Shown here: in pieces, positions 18,436 through 64,000 of the stretch
Layout: every line of letters starts with the position of its first letter
Numbering within the stretch: the first letter of the stretch is position 1
Assembly: GCF_000738775.1 (NCBI RefSeq)
Contig: NZ_JPOC01000020.1
Span: 124,001 to 188,000 of the forward strand
DNA from: Prescottella defluvii
Lineage (GTDB): Bacteria > Actinomycetota > Actinomycetes > Mycobacteriales > Mycobacteriaceae
DNA: 64,000 nucleotides
Direction: 5' to 3'
Translations under genes and position numbers: made by a program
The notes under the pieces: model-generated
What the model saw: only the letters and a program-made list of their open reading frames with translations
What the model was told of the DNA's origin: nothing
Databases searched by the model: none

Positions 18436-20391
18436 ATGACGAGTCAGCAGGTGCCGCCCCGGCCGCAGTGGGTGCCGTCGGAGACCGACATCGAGGACGC
18501 CCGGATCACCGACTTCGCCCGATGGGCGGAGCGCCGGACCGGACTGTCGCTGCCGGGCTACGACACGTTGTGGCAGTGGTCGGTGAACAATGTCGGAGAC
18601 TTCTGGCAGGCGGTGTGGGACTACTTCGAGGTGCGGTCGACCACCGACCCGGGTCCGCCGCTCGCCGATCGCACGATGCCCGGTGCGACGTGGTTCCCGA
18701 CTGCCCGGCTCAACTACGTCGACCACGTGATCCGATGTGCACGCGCCGATCGGCCCGCCGTCCTCCACGAGTCCGAGGACGGTCACTCGGTGTCCCTGAG
18801 CTGGGCGGAACTGCTCCGGCAGACCGGCGCGCTCGCCGGCACCCTGCGGTCACTCGGTGTCGGTGAGGGCGATCGGGTGGTGGGCTACCTGCCGAACGTG
18901 CCGGAGACGGTCGTGGCGTTCCTGGCGACCGTCAGCCTCGGCGCGGTCTGGGCGGCGTGCGGGCAGGACTACTCGGCGCCTGCCGCACTGGACCGACTCG
19001 GTCAGCTCGAACCCAAGGTGCTGATCGCTGCGGACGGTTACCGATTCGGGGGCCGGAACCACCCCCGGCACGAGGAGATCGACGGACTGCGGGGCGGAAT
19101 GCCCTCGCTCGTCGGCACCGTCGTGGTGCCGCGGCTCGCCGCCGACCCGGTGCCGGACGCGATGGCGTGGGCGGACGCCACCGCCGGCGACGTGCCGCTC
19201 GAGCCGGCGGCGGTACCGTTCGACCACCCACTGTGGGTGGTGTTCTCCTCGGGTACCACGGGACTGCCCAAGGGGATCGTGCACGGACACGGCGGTGTCC
19301 TTCTCGAACATCTGAAATCCCTTGCCTTGCAGATGGATATCGGCCCCACCGACACCTTCCTGTGGTACACGAGTCCCAGCTGGATGATGTGGAACTTCCA
19401 GGTCGCCGGCCTGCTGGTCGGCGCCACGATCGTCTGCTACGACGGCAGTCCCGGGTACCCCGACGTCGATTCGCTGTGGGCGCTGGCCGCCCGGCACCGG
19501 GTCACCGTGCTCGGCACCAGTCCCGGGTACGTGCTGGCCTGCGCCAAGGCCGGTGTCGTCCCGCGCCGCGACCACGACCTGAGTGCGCTCCGCGCCGTCG
19601 GGATCACCGGCTCGACGCTGCCGGCGTCTTCCTCGAACTGGTTGGCGCACAACGTGGGCGAGTCGGTGCCGGTGTTCTCGATCACCGGTGGAACCGATGT
19701 CGTGTCGGCGTTCGTCGGGGGTGCCCGGACGGTACCGGTGTGGCCCGGCGAGCTGTCCGCGCCGTGCCTGGGCGTCGCACTCGACGCCTACGATCCGGAG
19801 GGACGTCCGGTCCGTGGGGACGTGGGGGAGCTGGTCGTCACCGAGCCGATGCCCTCGATGCCGGTCAGGTTCTGGAACGATCCCGGCGGGAAGCGTTACC
19901 GCGAGGCGTATTTCGACGACTTTCCCGGAGTGTGGCGGCACGGCGACTGGATCACCGTCACCGACCGCGGCAGCGTCGAGATGCACGGACGTTCCGATTC
20001 GACGCTCAACCGCAACGGCATCAGGATGGGCAGCGCCGACATCTACCAGGCCGTCGAACGGATGCCCGAGATCGTCGAGGCGCTCGTCATCGGGGCCGAA
20101 CAGCCGGACGGCGGGTACTGGATGCCGCTGTTCGTGGTGCTCGCGGACGGGGTGGTGCTCGACGCGGACCTCGAGGATCGCATCAAGTCCGTCATCCGGG
20201 ACCACGCGTCTCCACGGCACGTTCCGGACGAGATCATCGCGGCGCCCGGCGTTCCGCACACCCGCACGGGGAAGAAGCTCGAGGTCCCTATCAAGCGGAT
20301 GTTCCAGGGGGCCGATGCCGCGAGGACCGTCGACCGGAGCGCGATCGACGCCCCGGAACTCATCGATTGGTACCTCGCCAGGAAGCGGTGA
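18436..20391 (+). CDS. Acetoacetyl-CoA synthetase
   Basis: ATP-dependent acetoacetate-CoA ligase of the ANL superfamily. The ATG at 18436, four bases after citE, gives 651 residues, the usual size; the open frame continues upstream inside citE but without homology. Motifs: N-terminal FARWAERRTGLSLPGYDTLW, P-loop VVFSSGTTGLPKGIVHGHGG, TSPSWMMWNFQVAGL, WRHGDWITVTDRGSVEMHGRSD and the final catalytic-lysine region HTRTGKKLEVPIKRMFQG, all characteristic of this enzyme. It completes the operon by re-activating the acetoacetate released by the CitE-like lyase, so leucine carbon can enter central metabolism as acetyl-CoA. Confidence 0.92.
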   Translation: MTSQQVPPRPQWVPSETDIEDARITDFARWAERRTGLSLPGYDTLWQWSVNNVGDFWQAVWDYFEVRSTTDPGPPLADRTMPGATWFPTARLNYVDHVIRCARADRPAVLHESEDGHSVSLSWAELLRQTGALAGTLRSLGVGEGDRVVGYLPNVPETVVAFLATVSLGAVWAACGQDYSAPAALDRLGQLEPKVLIAADGYRFGGRNHPRHEEIDGLRGGMPSLVGTVVVPRLAADPVPDAMAWADATAGDVPLEPAAVPFDHPLWVVFSSGTTGLPKGIVHGHGGVLLEHLKSLALQMDIGPTDTFLWYTSPSWMMWNFQVAGLLVGATIVCYDGSPGYPDVDSLWALAARHRVTVLGTSPGYVLACAKAGVVPRRDHDLSALRAVGITGSTLPASSSNWLAHNVGESVPVFSITGGTDVVSAFVGGARTVPVWPGELSAPCLGVALDAYDPEGRPVRGDVGELVVTEPMPSMPVRFWNDPGGKRYREAYFDDFPGVWRHGDWITVTDRGSVEMHGRSDSTLNRNGIRMGSADIYQAVERMPEIVEALVIGAEQPDGGYWMPLFVVLADGVVLDADLEDRIKSVIRDHASPRHVPDEIIAAPGVPHTRTGKKLEVPIKRMFQGADAARTVDRSAIDAPELIDWYLARKR

Positions 20392-20657
20392 CGACGGCCG
20401 CCGCCGCGGATCTCCGGGGGCCGTGACGGATATCGCGAACTTCGCAAAAGTGTGCGACGTGATCCCATACGCTGCTCGCCAGTCGGGCGGGAGCGCAGCA
20501 TCTGCTCCTGGGATTTGCTCGATGTACTGCTCACACGCAAAGGACGCGCCGTGTACCTGAAGAGATCTGCTCACGCGATCGCCGCAGGCGAACGTGACTC
20601 CGCGGCAGGCGCGGTCGCGCCCAGGCTCGCGCTCGGGTCCACCACGGAGGCCGGAGA

Positions 20658-23381
20658 ATGACCGAACTGCTGCAGTTCGCGATCCTGGGGCTGGGAGCAG
20701 GCTCCGCCTACGCGCTCCTCGCGCACGGCATCGTCCTGGTCTATCGCGGCTCGGGGGTGGTGAACTTCGCGCAGGGCGCGATAGCCATGGTGGCCGCCTA
20801 CGTGTGCCTGGAAACCCTCCAGCGTGAGCATGGCTGGGGCATGCTGCCGGCCTTCGTGGTCGCGGTTCTGGTGGCCGCGATGATCGGACTGGCCTTCCAC
20901 CTGTTGGTGCTGCGGTGGCTGATGAAGGCCGCGCCGATCGTCCGGCTGGCCGCCACCCTCGGCCTGATGGTGCTCCTACAGGCGGGGGTGCAGCAGTACT
21001 ACGGCTCCAAGTCGATCCGGGTGCGGGCGTTCCTCCCCAATGACGCCTACCACTGGGGAGGCATTGTGGTGCAGCAGGATCGACTGATCCTGCTGGGCAT
21101 CGCGGTGGCGATGACGGCCGTGCTGTGGGGACTGGCCCGGTTCACCCGGATCGGTCTCGCGATCACCGCGGCAGCCGAGAACGAGCGCGCCGCCGCGGCG
21201 CTCGGGTGGTCACCCCAGCGGCTGGCTGCGCTGACGTGGACCGTCGGCGGTGCGCTGGCCGGCACCGCCGGAATCCTGGTGGCGCCGTTGACGGGACTCA
21301 CACCGTCGGCATTCGTCGTGATCGTCACCGTCTCGGCGCTGGCGGCAGCGCTGCTCGGCAATTTCCGTTCCTTCCCGCTCACCCTGCTCGGCGGACTGCT
21401 GCTCGGGGTGGGGGAGAGCGTGGTCGTCCTGTACCAGGACGACCTGCGGAACCTTCTGGGGATGGAGACGCTCACCGGTATCAACCGGGCGGTCCCGTTC
21501 CTGGTGATCCTCATCGTGCTGGTGGTGCGGGGCAAGGGACTGCCGCTGCGCAGCCACGTCTCGGAGCGTCTTCCCCGGCTCGGGTCCGGTGAGATCCGCT
21601 GGGCCGGTCTCGTTCTCGCGGTGGTCGTGGCAGGAGCGGTCATCGCGATCGGCGGTGACTGGTTGCGGTCGCTGACATTGACCCTGGCGGCGGCGGTGTT
21701 CCTGCTGTCAATCGTGGTGCTGACCGGTTTCGCGGGCCAGTTGTCGCTCGCCCAGTACACGGTCGGCGGACTCGGTGCGCTGTTCGCCGCACGACTCGTC
21801 GGACAGGCCGGCTGGCCGCTGCTGCCCGCGGCGATCGTCAGCGTGGTCGCCGTCATCGCCTTCGGGGTGGTCTTCGCGCTGCCCGCGCTCCGGACGCGCG
21901 GTGTGAACCTGGCGGTGGTCACTCTCGGGCTCGGGTTCACCGTCCAGGAGATGGTGTTCAACAATCCGACGCTGACGGGCGACAAGCTCGACGGGGCCGT
22001 GAAGATCTCCGAGCTGAGCCTGTTCGGGATCGAGGTGACGGCGTCCCGGCACCCGGAGCGGTGGGCACTGCTGTGTCTTCTCGCGCTGGTCGTGTGCGGG
22101 CTGATGGTGGCGAACCTGCGCCGCTCCCGGACCGGACGACGGCTCATCGCGGTCCGCACCAACGAACGGGCCGCGGCGTCGCTCGGAATCAGTGTGTTCG
22201 CGGTCAAGATCTACGCGTTCGCGGTGGCGGCCGGGCTGGCTGCGGTGGCGGGAATTCTTCTCGGACTGCGCAACACCGCCATCACCTACGTGGAATTCAA
22301 CGTGTTCGCCTCGATCAACGCGGTGGTCCAGTCGGTGATCGGCGGGCTCGGGTTCGTGGTGGGCAGTGTCATCGGCGCACTGATGGCGCCCGGGGCGCTC
22401 GTCAGCCGCCTGGTGGACGGCCTGGCTGTCGCGAGCCTGCTCGCCGGCGTGATCCTCATCGTCACCCTGCTCACCAACCAGAACGGAATTGCCGACATGC
22501 TCTCCCGTCGGCTCGGGTGGATCGGCAGGCTCCCCTGGGGCGGCGCGTCGCGATCGCGTCAGCGGCGGCGGGCACACGAACTCTCGGACGAGCAGCCGGC
22601 GGGCACGGTCACGCCGACGCCGCTGTCGGTGCGCGGGCTGACGGTGCGGTTCGGCGGCGTCACCGCCGTCGACGGGGTCGACCTCGACGTCGCGCCCGGA
22701 CAGGTGGTGGGTCTGATCGGGCCGAACGGGGCCGGCAAGACCACCGTCATCGACGCGATCACGGGATTCGTCGATCCGGCGGCGGGGCAGCTCACGCTGG
22801 GGGAGCAGGACATCACCGGCTGGTCGACCGCGCGGCGGTCCAAGGGCGGACTCCGTCGCTCCTTCCAGTCACTCGAGCTGTTCGAGGACGTCACGGTCGG
22901 CGAGAACATTCACGCGGGAGCCGACGAGTCCACGTGGAGTACGTGGTTCACCGACCTGGTCCGCCCGGGTCGCCATCCCCTCTCGCCCAGCGCCTCGACC
23001 GTCGTGCGGGACTTCGAGCTCGAAGACGACCTGGGCGCACTGCCCGGTGAGCTGTCGTACGGGCGACGGCGGCTGGTGGGTATCGCCAGGGCGGTCGCGT
23101 CCGCTCCGTCGGTCATTCTCCTCGACGAGCCCGCGGCGGGTCTGGACGACGCGGAGAGCCGCGAACTCGCGGTCGCGATCCGGCACCTGGCGGTGCAGCG
23201 GGGAGCGGGCGTGCTCCTCGTCGAACACGACATGGGTCTGGTCATGTCGACCTGCGACCGGATCGTGGTGCTCGAGGCGGGCCGGGTGATCGCGGCCGGC
23301 ACGCCCGACGAGATCGCCGCCAGCGCGGCGGTCCGCGATGCGTATCTGGGTACCGGTGACGAGACGGAGGCGGCGCGATGA
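20658..23381 (+). CDS. Branched-chain amino-acid type ABC importer: fused LivH-LivM permeases and LivG ATPase
   Basis: A 907-residue polypeptide joining three normally separate Liv subunits. Residues 1-300 are a LivH permease (GLGAGSAYALLAHGIVLVYR, GSGVVNFAQGAIAMVAAY). Residues 310-630 are a LivM permease (FAGQLSLAQYTVGGLGALFA, ALPALRTRGVNLAVVTLGLG, RRLIAVRTNERAAASLGIS). Residues 650-900 are an ABC ATPase with Walker A GPNGAGKTT (about 694), signature LSYGRRRLVGIARAV (about 798) and Walker B VILLDEPAAGLDD. The frame is unbroken through both junctions, so this is a real fusion. The 266-bp gap upstream holds a small palindrome, GCGAACTTCGC (20435-20445). LivF overlaps the stop (ATGA). No periplasmic binding protein is encoded here. 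Leucine or another short acyl/amino acid is the likely cargo. Confidence 0.92.
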   Translation: MTELLQFAILGLGAGSAYALLAHGIVLVYRGSGVVNFAQGAIAMVAAYVCLETLQREHGWGMLPAFVVAVLVAAMIGLAFHLLVLRWLMKAAPIVRLAATLGLMVLLQAGVQQYYGSKSIRVRAFLPNDAYHWGGIVVQQDRLILLGIAVAMTAVLWGLARFTRIGLAITAAAENERAAAALGWSPQRLAALTWTVGGALAGTAGILVAPLTGLTPSAFVVIVTVSALAAALLGNFRSFPLTLLGGLLLGVGESVVVLYQDDLRNLLGMETLTGINRAVPFLVILIVLVVRGKGLPLRSHVSERLPRLGSGEIRWAGLVLAVVVAGAVIAIGGDWLRSLTLTLAAAVFLLSIVVLTGFAGQLSLAQYTVGGLGALFAARLVGQAGWPLLPAAIVSVVAVIAFGVVFALPALRTRGVNLAVVTLGLGFTVQEMVFNNPTLTGDKLDGAVKISELSLFGIEVTASRHPERWALLCLLALVVCGLMVANLRRSRTGRRLIAVRTNERAAASLGISVFAVKIYAFAVAAGLAAVAGILLGLRNTAITYVEFNVFASINAVVQSVIGGLGFVVGSVIGALMAPGALVSRLVDGLAVASLLAGVILIVTLLTNQNGIADMLSRRLGWIGRLPWGGASRSRQRRRAHELSDEQPAGTVTPTPLSVRGLTVRFGGVTAVDGVDLDVAPGQVVGLIGPNGAGKTTVIDAITGFVDPAAGQLTLGEQDITGWSTARRSKGGLRRSFQSLELFEDVTVGENIHAGADESTWSTWFTDLVRPGRHPLSPSASTVVRDFELEDDLGALPGELSYGRRRLVGIARAVASAPSVILLDEPAAGLDDAESRELAVAIRHLAVQRGAGVLLVEHDMGLVMSTCDRIVVLEAGRVIAAGTPDEIAASAAVRDAYLGTGDETEAAR

Positions 23382-24133
23382 CCATCACGACAGAGAAGAC
23401 GGTCGCGGCCGAGCCCGTGCTCGAGTGCCGCGGACTGAGCACGGGGTACGCCGGCGCCGTGGTGTGCCGCGACCTCGACATCACCGTGCGGCCCGGCGAG
23501 GTCGTGGCGCTCATCGGCGCCAACGGGGCGGGCAAGTCCACCACGATGCTGACGGTGGCCGGGGAGTTGGCACCGATCTCGGGCTCGCTGTCGGTGCTCG
23601 GCTCCCCGCGGCGCGCGTCGTTGTCGGCACTGGCGCGGAGGGGATTGAGCTACGTCACCGAGGAACGGTCGGTGATCATGGGCCTGACCGCAGCCGAGAA
23701 CCTGCGTCTGGCGGGTGTGTCGGTCGACGACGCGTGTGCCGTGTTCCCCGAACTTCGGGCGCTGCTCCGGCGGCCCGCCGGACTGCTGTCCGGTGGCGAA
23801 CAGCAGATGCTCACCCTGGCGCGGGCCCTGGCCCGCGGCCCCCGGCTGCTGCTCGCGGACGAGTTGTCGCTGGGCCTGGCGCCGCAGATCGTGCAGCGTC
23901 TGCTCGCGGTCGTGCGGTCCGCGGCCGACGACCACGGCGTCGGCGTGCTGCTGGTCGAACAGCACGTCCGGCAGGTGCTGACCGTCGCCGACCGGGTGTA
24001 CGTGATGCGGCGCGGCCAGGTGATCATGGAGGGGACCGCCGCCGAGATCGGCGCCGATCTGGACGCGGTGCAGCGGGCCTACCTGTCCGGTGGGGAGGAC
24101 TCGGGCAGCGCCGGTACCGGCCAATTCGGTTAA
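23378..24133 (+). CDS. livF: LivF-type ABC transporter ATPase
   Basis: Second ATPase of the Liv-type importer, 251 residues; its ATG overlaps the stop of the fused permease/ATPase gene. Walker A GANGAGKST, signature LSGGEQQMLTLARAL, Walker B LLLADELSLGLAP and the switch histidine in LLVEQHVRQVL are all intact. It would pair with the fused LivG domain in the inner membrane complex. A short 70-bp gap separates it from the GntR regulator. Confidence 0.93.
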   Translation: MTITTEKTVAAEPVLECRGLSTGYAGAVVCRDLDITVRPGEVVALIGANGAGKSTTMLTVAGELAPISGSLSVLGSPRRASLSALARRGLSYVTEERSVIMGLTAAENLRLAGVSVDDACAVFPELRALLRRPAGLLSGGEQQMLTLARALARGPRLLLADELSLGLAPQIVQRLLAVVRSAADDHGVGVLLVEQHVRQVLTVADRVYVMRRGQVIMEGTAAEIGADLDAVQRAYLSGGEDSGSAGTGQFG

Positions 24134-24203
24134 CAGTTGTACCCTTGGTCGTTCGTCGAGCCTGCTCGGGCGGACGTCGATCCAACGCAATTGAAGGGGC
24201 ATC

Positions 24204-24959
24204 GTGGCAGCCGGAGCGAAATCGTCGGTGGTTCGGGTACCGAAGGCTGGTGAGTTGGTTGCTGCGAACCTACGTCGTCGGATCATCACCGGTGAACTCG
24301 GTGCGGGTGATCCCCTGCCGAACGAGTCGGTGCTCATGGAACAGTTCGGGGTGTCCCGGCCCACACTCCGCGAGGCGTTCCGGATCCTCGAGTCGGAATC
24401 CATCATCACGGTGCTGCGCGGCGCTCGTGGCGGCGCCCGGGTGATGGCCCCGGACGCGTCGGTCGCCGCGCGCTACACGGGCCTGCTGCTGCAGTACCAG
24501 GGCACCCCGCTCGTGGACGTCTACCGCGCCCGCGCCCTGCTCGAGGTGTCGGCGGTCGGCGTCCTGGCCGGGTCCGGCCACACGGAGGCCCTCGACCGAC
24601 TGGCGGTGCTGATCGGTGAGGGCGCCCAGTTGGTGGACGACGCCGCCGCCTTCGCGCATCACGACGTCCAGCTGCATCAGAGCCTGGTGGATCTGGCCGG
24701 CAACGAGACCCTCACGGTGCTCGCGGGCATGCTCGTCCACATCATCGAGGCCCACAACGCGCTCTTCATCGCCGCGCACGGGAACGGGCAGGAACAACCT
24801 GCGGCCCGCGCCGCGCAGCGCGCCTACACCAAACTGCTGGACCACCTGCGCCGCGGCGACGCGATCGCCGCCCAGGACTTCTGGCGCAAGCACCTGGACG
24901 GAATCGAGAAGTACATGGTGGGTGATTCGGCGACGACGCTCGTCGAGGTGCTGTCCTGA
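24204..24959 (+). CDS. GntR-family (FadR/FCD) transcriptional regulator
   Basis: A 251-residue regulator with an N-terminal GntR winged helix at about residues 14-80 (LRRRIITGELGAGDPLPNES, FGVSRPTLREAFRILESESI) and a helical FCD ligand domain (about 95-230). In the latter, acidic and histidine residues such as HHDVQLHQSLVDLAGN suggest a metal- or carboxylate-binding pocket. The GTG start has GAAGGGGC shortly before it. It lies just downstream of the importer on the same strand and may control it; FCD regulators commonly sense organic acids or acyl groups. Family call is firm, target is inference. Confidence 0.9.
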   Translation: MAAGAKSSVVRVPKAGELVAANLRRRIITGELGAGDPLPNESVLMEQFGVSRPTLREAFRILESESIITVLRGARGGARVMAPDASVAARYTGLLLQYQGTPLVDVYRARALLEVSAVGVLAGSGHTEALDRLAVLIGEGAQLVDDAAAFAHHDVQLHQSLVDLAGNETLTVLAGMLVHIIEAHNALFIAAHGNGQEQPAARAAQRAYTKLLDHLRRGDAIAAQDFWRKHLDGIEKYMVGDSATTLVEVLS

Positions 24960-25359
24960 CCTCGAGGTGCGGGTCGCGGCCGACGTCCGGGGTCGTCCGG
25001 AAGTGCTTTTCGGTGGGGTGTGCCTGTAAGTTGGTCCGAGTGTCCAGCCCAGGATCTTCGGTGATCGACCCCCGTACGTGACCCCTCGGACGACCGGGAC
25101 GTTGCGAGTGTGATCGAGCACAATCGAAGGTGGTTGGCCGTCCCTCCTTCAACTCGGTGACCTGCGTCTGCCGGTGCTTCCCTGCTGTAACGAACCAGGT
25201 CCGATCAGCAGATATACACCCGGGTGCGTGCCGTACCGGCAGATCGTCCCGGTCCTGTGCCGGGCTCGGTCGTGCAGTTGGGCACTCGGTGTCTGCTCGC
25301 GCGTCGCTTCGGCGGCGCCGGGGACGGGGGTGCGTGATGTTGGAAGAGAGGCTCTGGGT
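24960..25359. other. 400-bp intergenic region upstream of the NRPS genes
   Basis: No conserved gene is seen. A short weak dyad, TGTG-N6-CACA, lies at 25109-25122. An AT-richer patch (TGTAACGAACC ... AGCAGATATACACC) at about 25187-25217 could hold promoter elements. GGAAGAGAGG at 25342-25351 is a good ribosome-binding site for a TTG start at 25360. An eight-codon frame (ATG at 25337, stop TGA at 25361-25363) ends overlapping that TTG. Confidence 0.5.
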
Positions 25360-46092
<20,733 letters not shown>

Positions 46093-46104
46093 TCGCAGTC
46101 GGAT

Positions 46105-46141
46105 GATGCGGGGGAGCCGAGACATCGGCTCCCCCCGCATC
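46105..46141 (+). terminator. Strong hairpin between NRPS1 and NRPS2
   Basis: Left arm GATGCGGGGGAGCCGA (46105-46120) pairs with right arm 46125-46141 apart from one extra C, with loop GACA. It begins 12 bases after the NRPS1 stop and ends 24 bases before the NRPS2 Shine-Dalgarno. There is no T-run. It may be an attenuator or mRNA-stabilising structure within the operon. Confidence 0.65.
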
Positions 46142-46183
46142 GGGCGATCGAAGTTTTCAGATGTCGGGAAGGACACAAAGCAC

Positions 46184-56920
<10,737 letters not shown>

Positions 56921-57037
56921 GGCGATAATGATGGCTGGTCCCGGGCGATGTAGGTGTAAGGAAAGAGTCACTGTGGTGCGTTGTGAGATGCCAGGCCGTC
57001 GCATGTCGGCGATCGACACCCGAGGTGTTCGGAACGC

Positions 57038-64000
<6,963 letters not shown>

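Overview
The window is high-GC actinobacterial DNA. The mycobacterial-type leucine-degradation operon, an NDMA-dependent alcohol dehydrogenase, GTG starts and stop/start overlaps (ATGA, GTGA) suggest a Rhodococcus or a close relative. This is inferred from gene content; no marker gene is present to prove it.

Left part (1-11.6 kb) is small-molecule catabolism. It opens with the last codons of an upstream gene, then a DUF779 gene and ethanolamine ammonia-lyase (eutB, eutC) in overlapping order. Next come a small winged-helix protein behind a four-copy 17-bp tandem repeat, a DUF1275 membrane protein, an acyl-CoA synthetase of the FadD35/ACSF2 kind coupled to a GAF/Fis-type activator, and a zinc-ribbon protein. 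An aldehyde dehydrogenase and NDMA-dependent alcohol dehydrogenase pair follows, with a perfect inverted repeat in front of it.

Middle part (11.6-25 kb) is branched-chain amino-acid metabolism. A TetR repressor is divergent from an operon of acyl-CoA carboxylase beta and alpha chains, acyl-CoA dehydrogenase, MaoC hydratase, CitE-like lyase and acetoacetyl-CoA synthetase. Together these can take isovaleryl-CoA to acetyl-CoA and acetoacetyl-CoA. A Liv-type ABC importer lies just downstream; both permeases and one ATPase are fused in one polypeptide. A separate LivF and a GntR/FCD regulator follow.

Right part (25.36-64 kb) is a giant nonribosomal peptide synthetase (NRPS) system of three collinear genes that runs off the window. 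NRPS1 (about 6,910 aa) is C-A-T x6 plus a lone C domain. NRPS2 (about 3,578 aa) is A-T, C-A-T, C-A-T plus a lone C. NRPS3 (open at the right edge) is A-T, C-A-T, C-A(partial). At least 12 residues are therefore specified. The first C domain is of the starter kind, so the product is probably N-acylated (a lipopeptide or aryl-capped peptide). Pocket residues read by eye give serine for modules 7, 9 and 11, alternating with a second A-domain family in 8, 10 and 12. No epimerization domain, thioesterase, MbtH-like protein or phosphopantetheinyl transferase is seen in the window.

The most unusual signal is at the two protein-protein junctions of the assembly line. Both gene breaks fall between a C domain and its A domain, and both carry truncated, degenerate A-domain pieces. 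NRPS1 ends, and NRPS2 begins, with pieces that are homologous to each other. NRPS2 ends with a longer pseudo-A domain lacking the ATP-binding motif. These may act as docking domains recycled from adenylation domains. Mosaic, near-identical tracts between modules point to frequent internal gene conversion.
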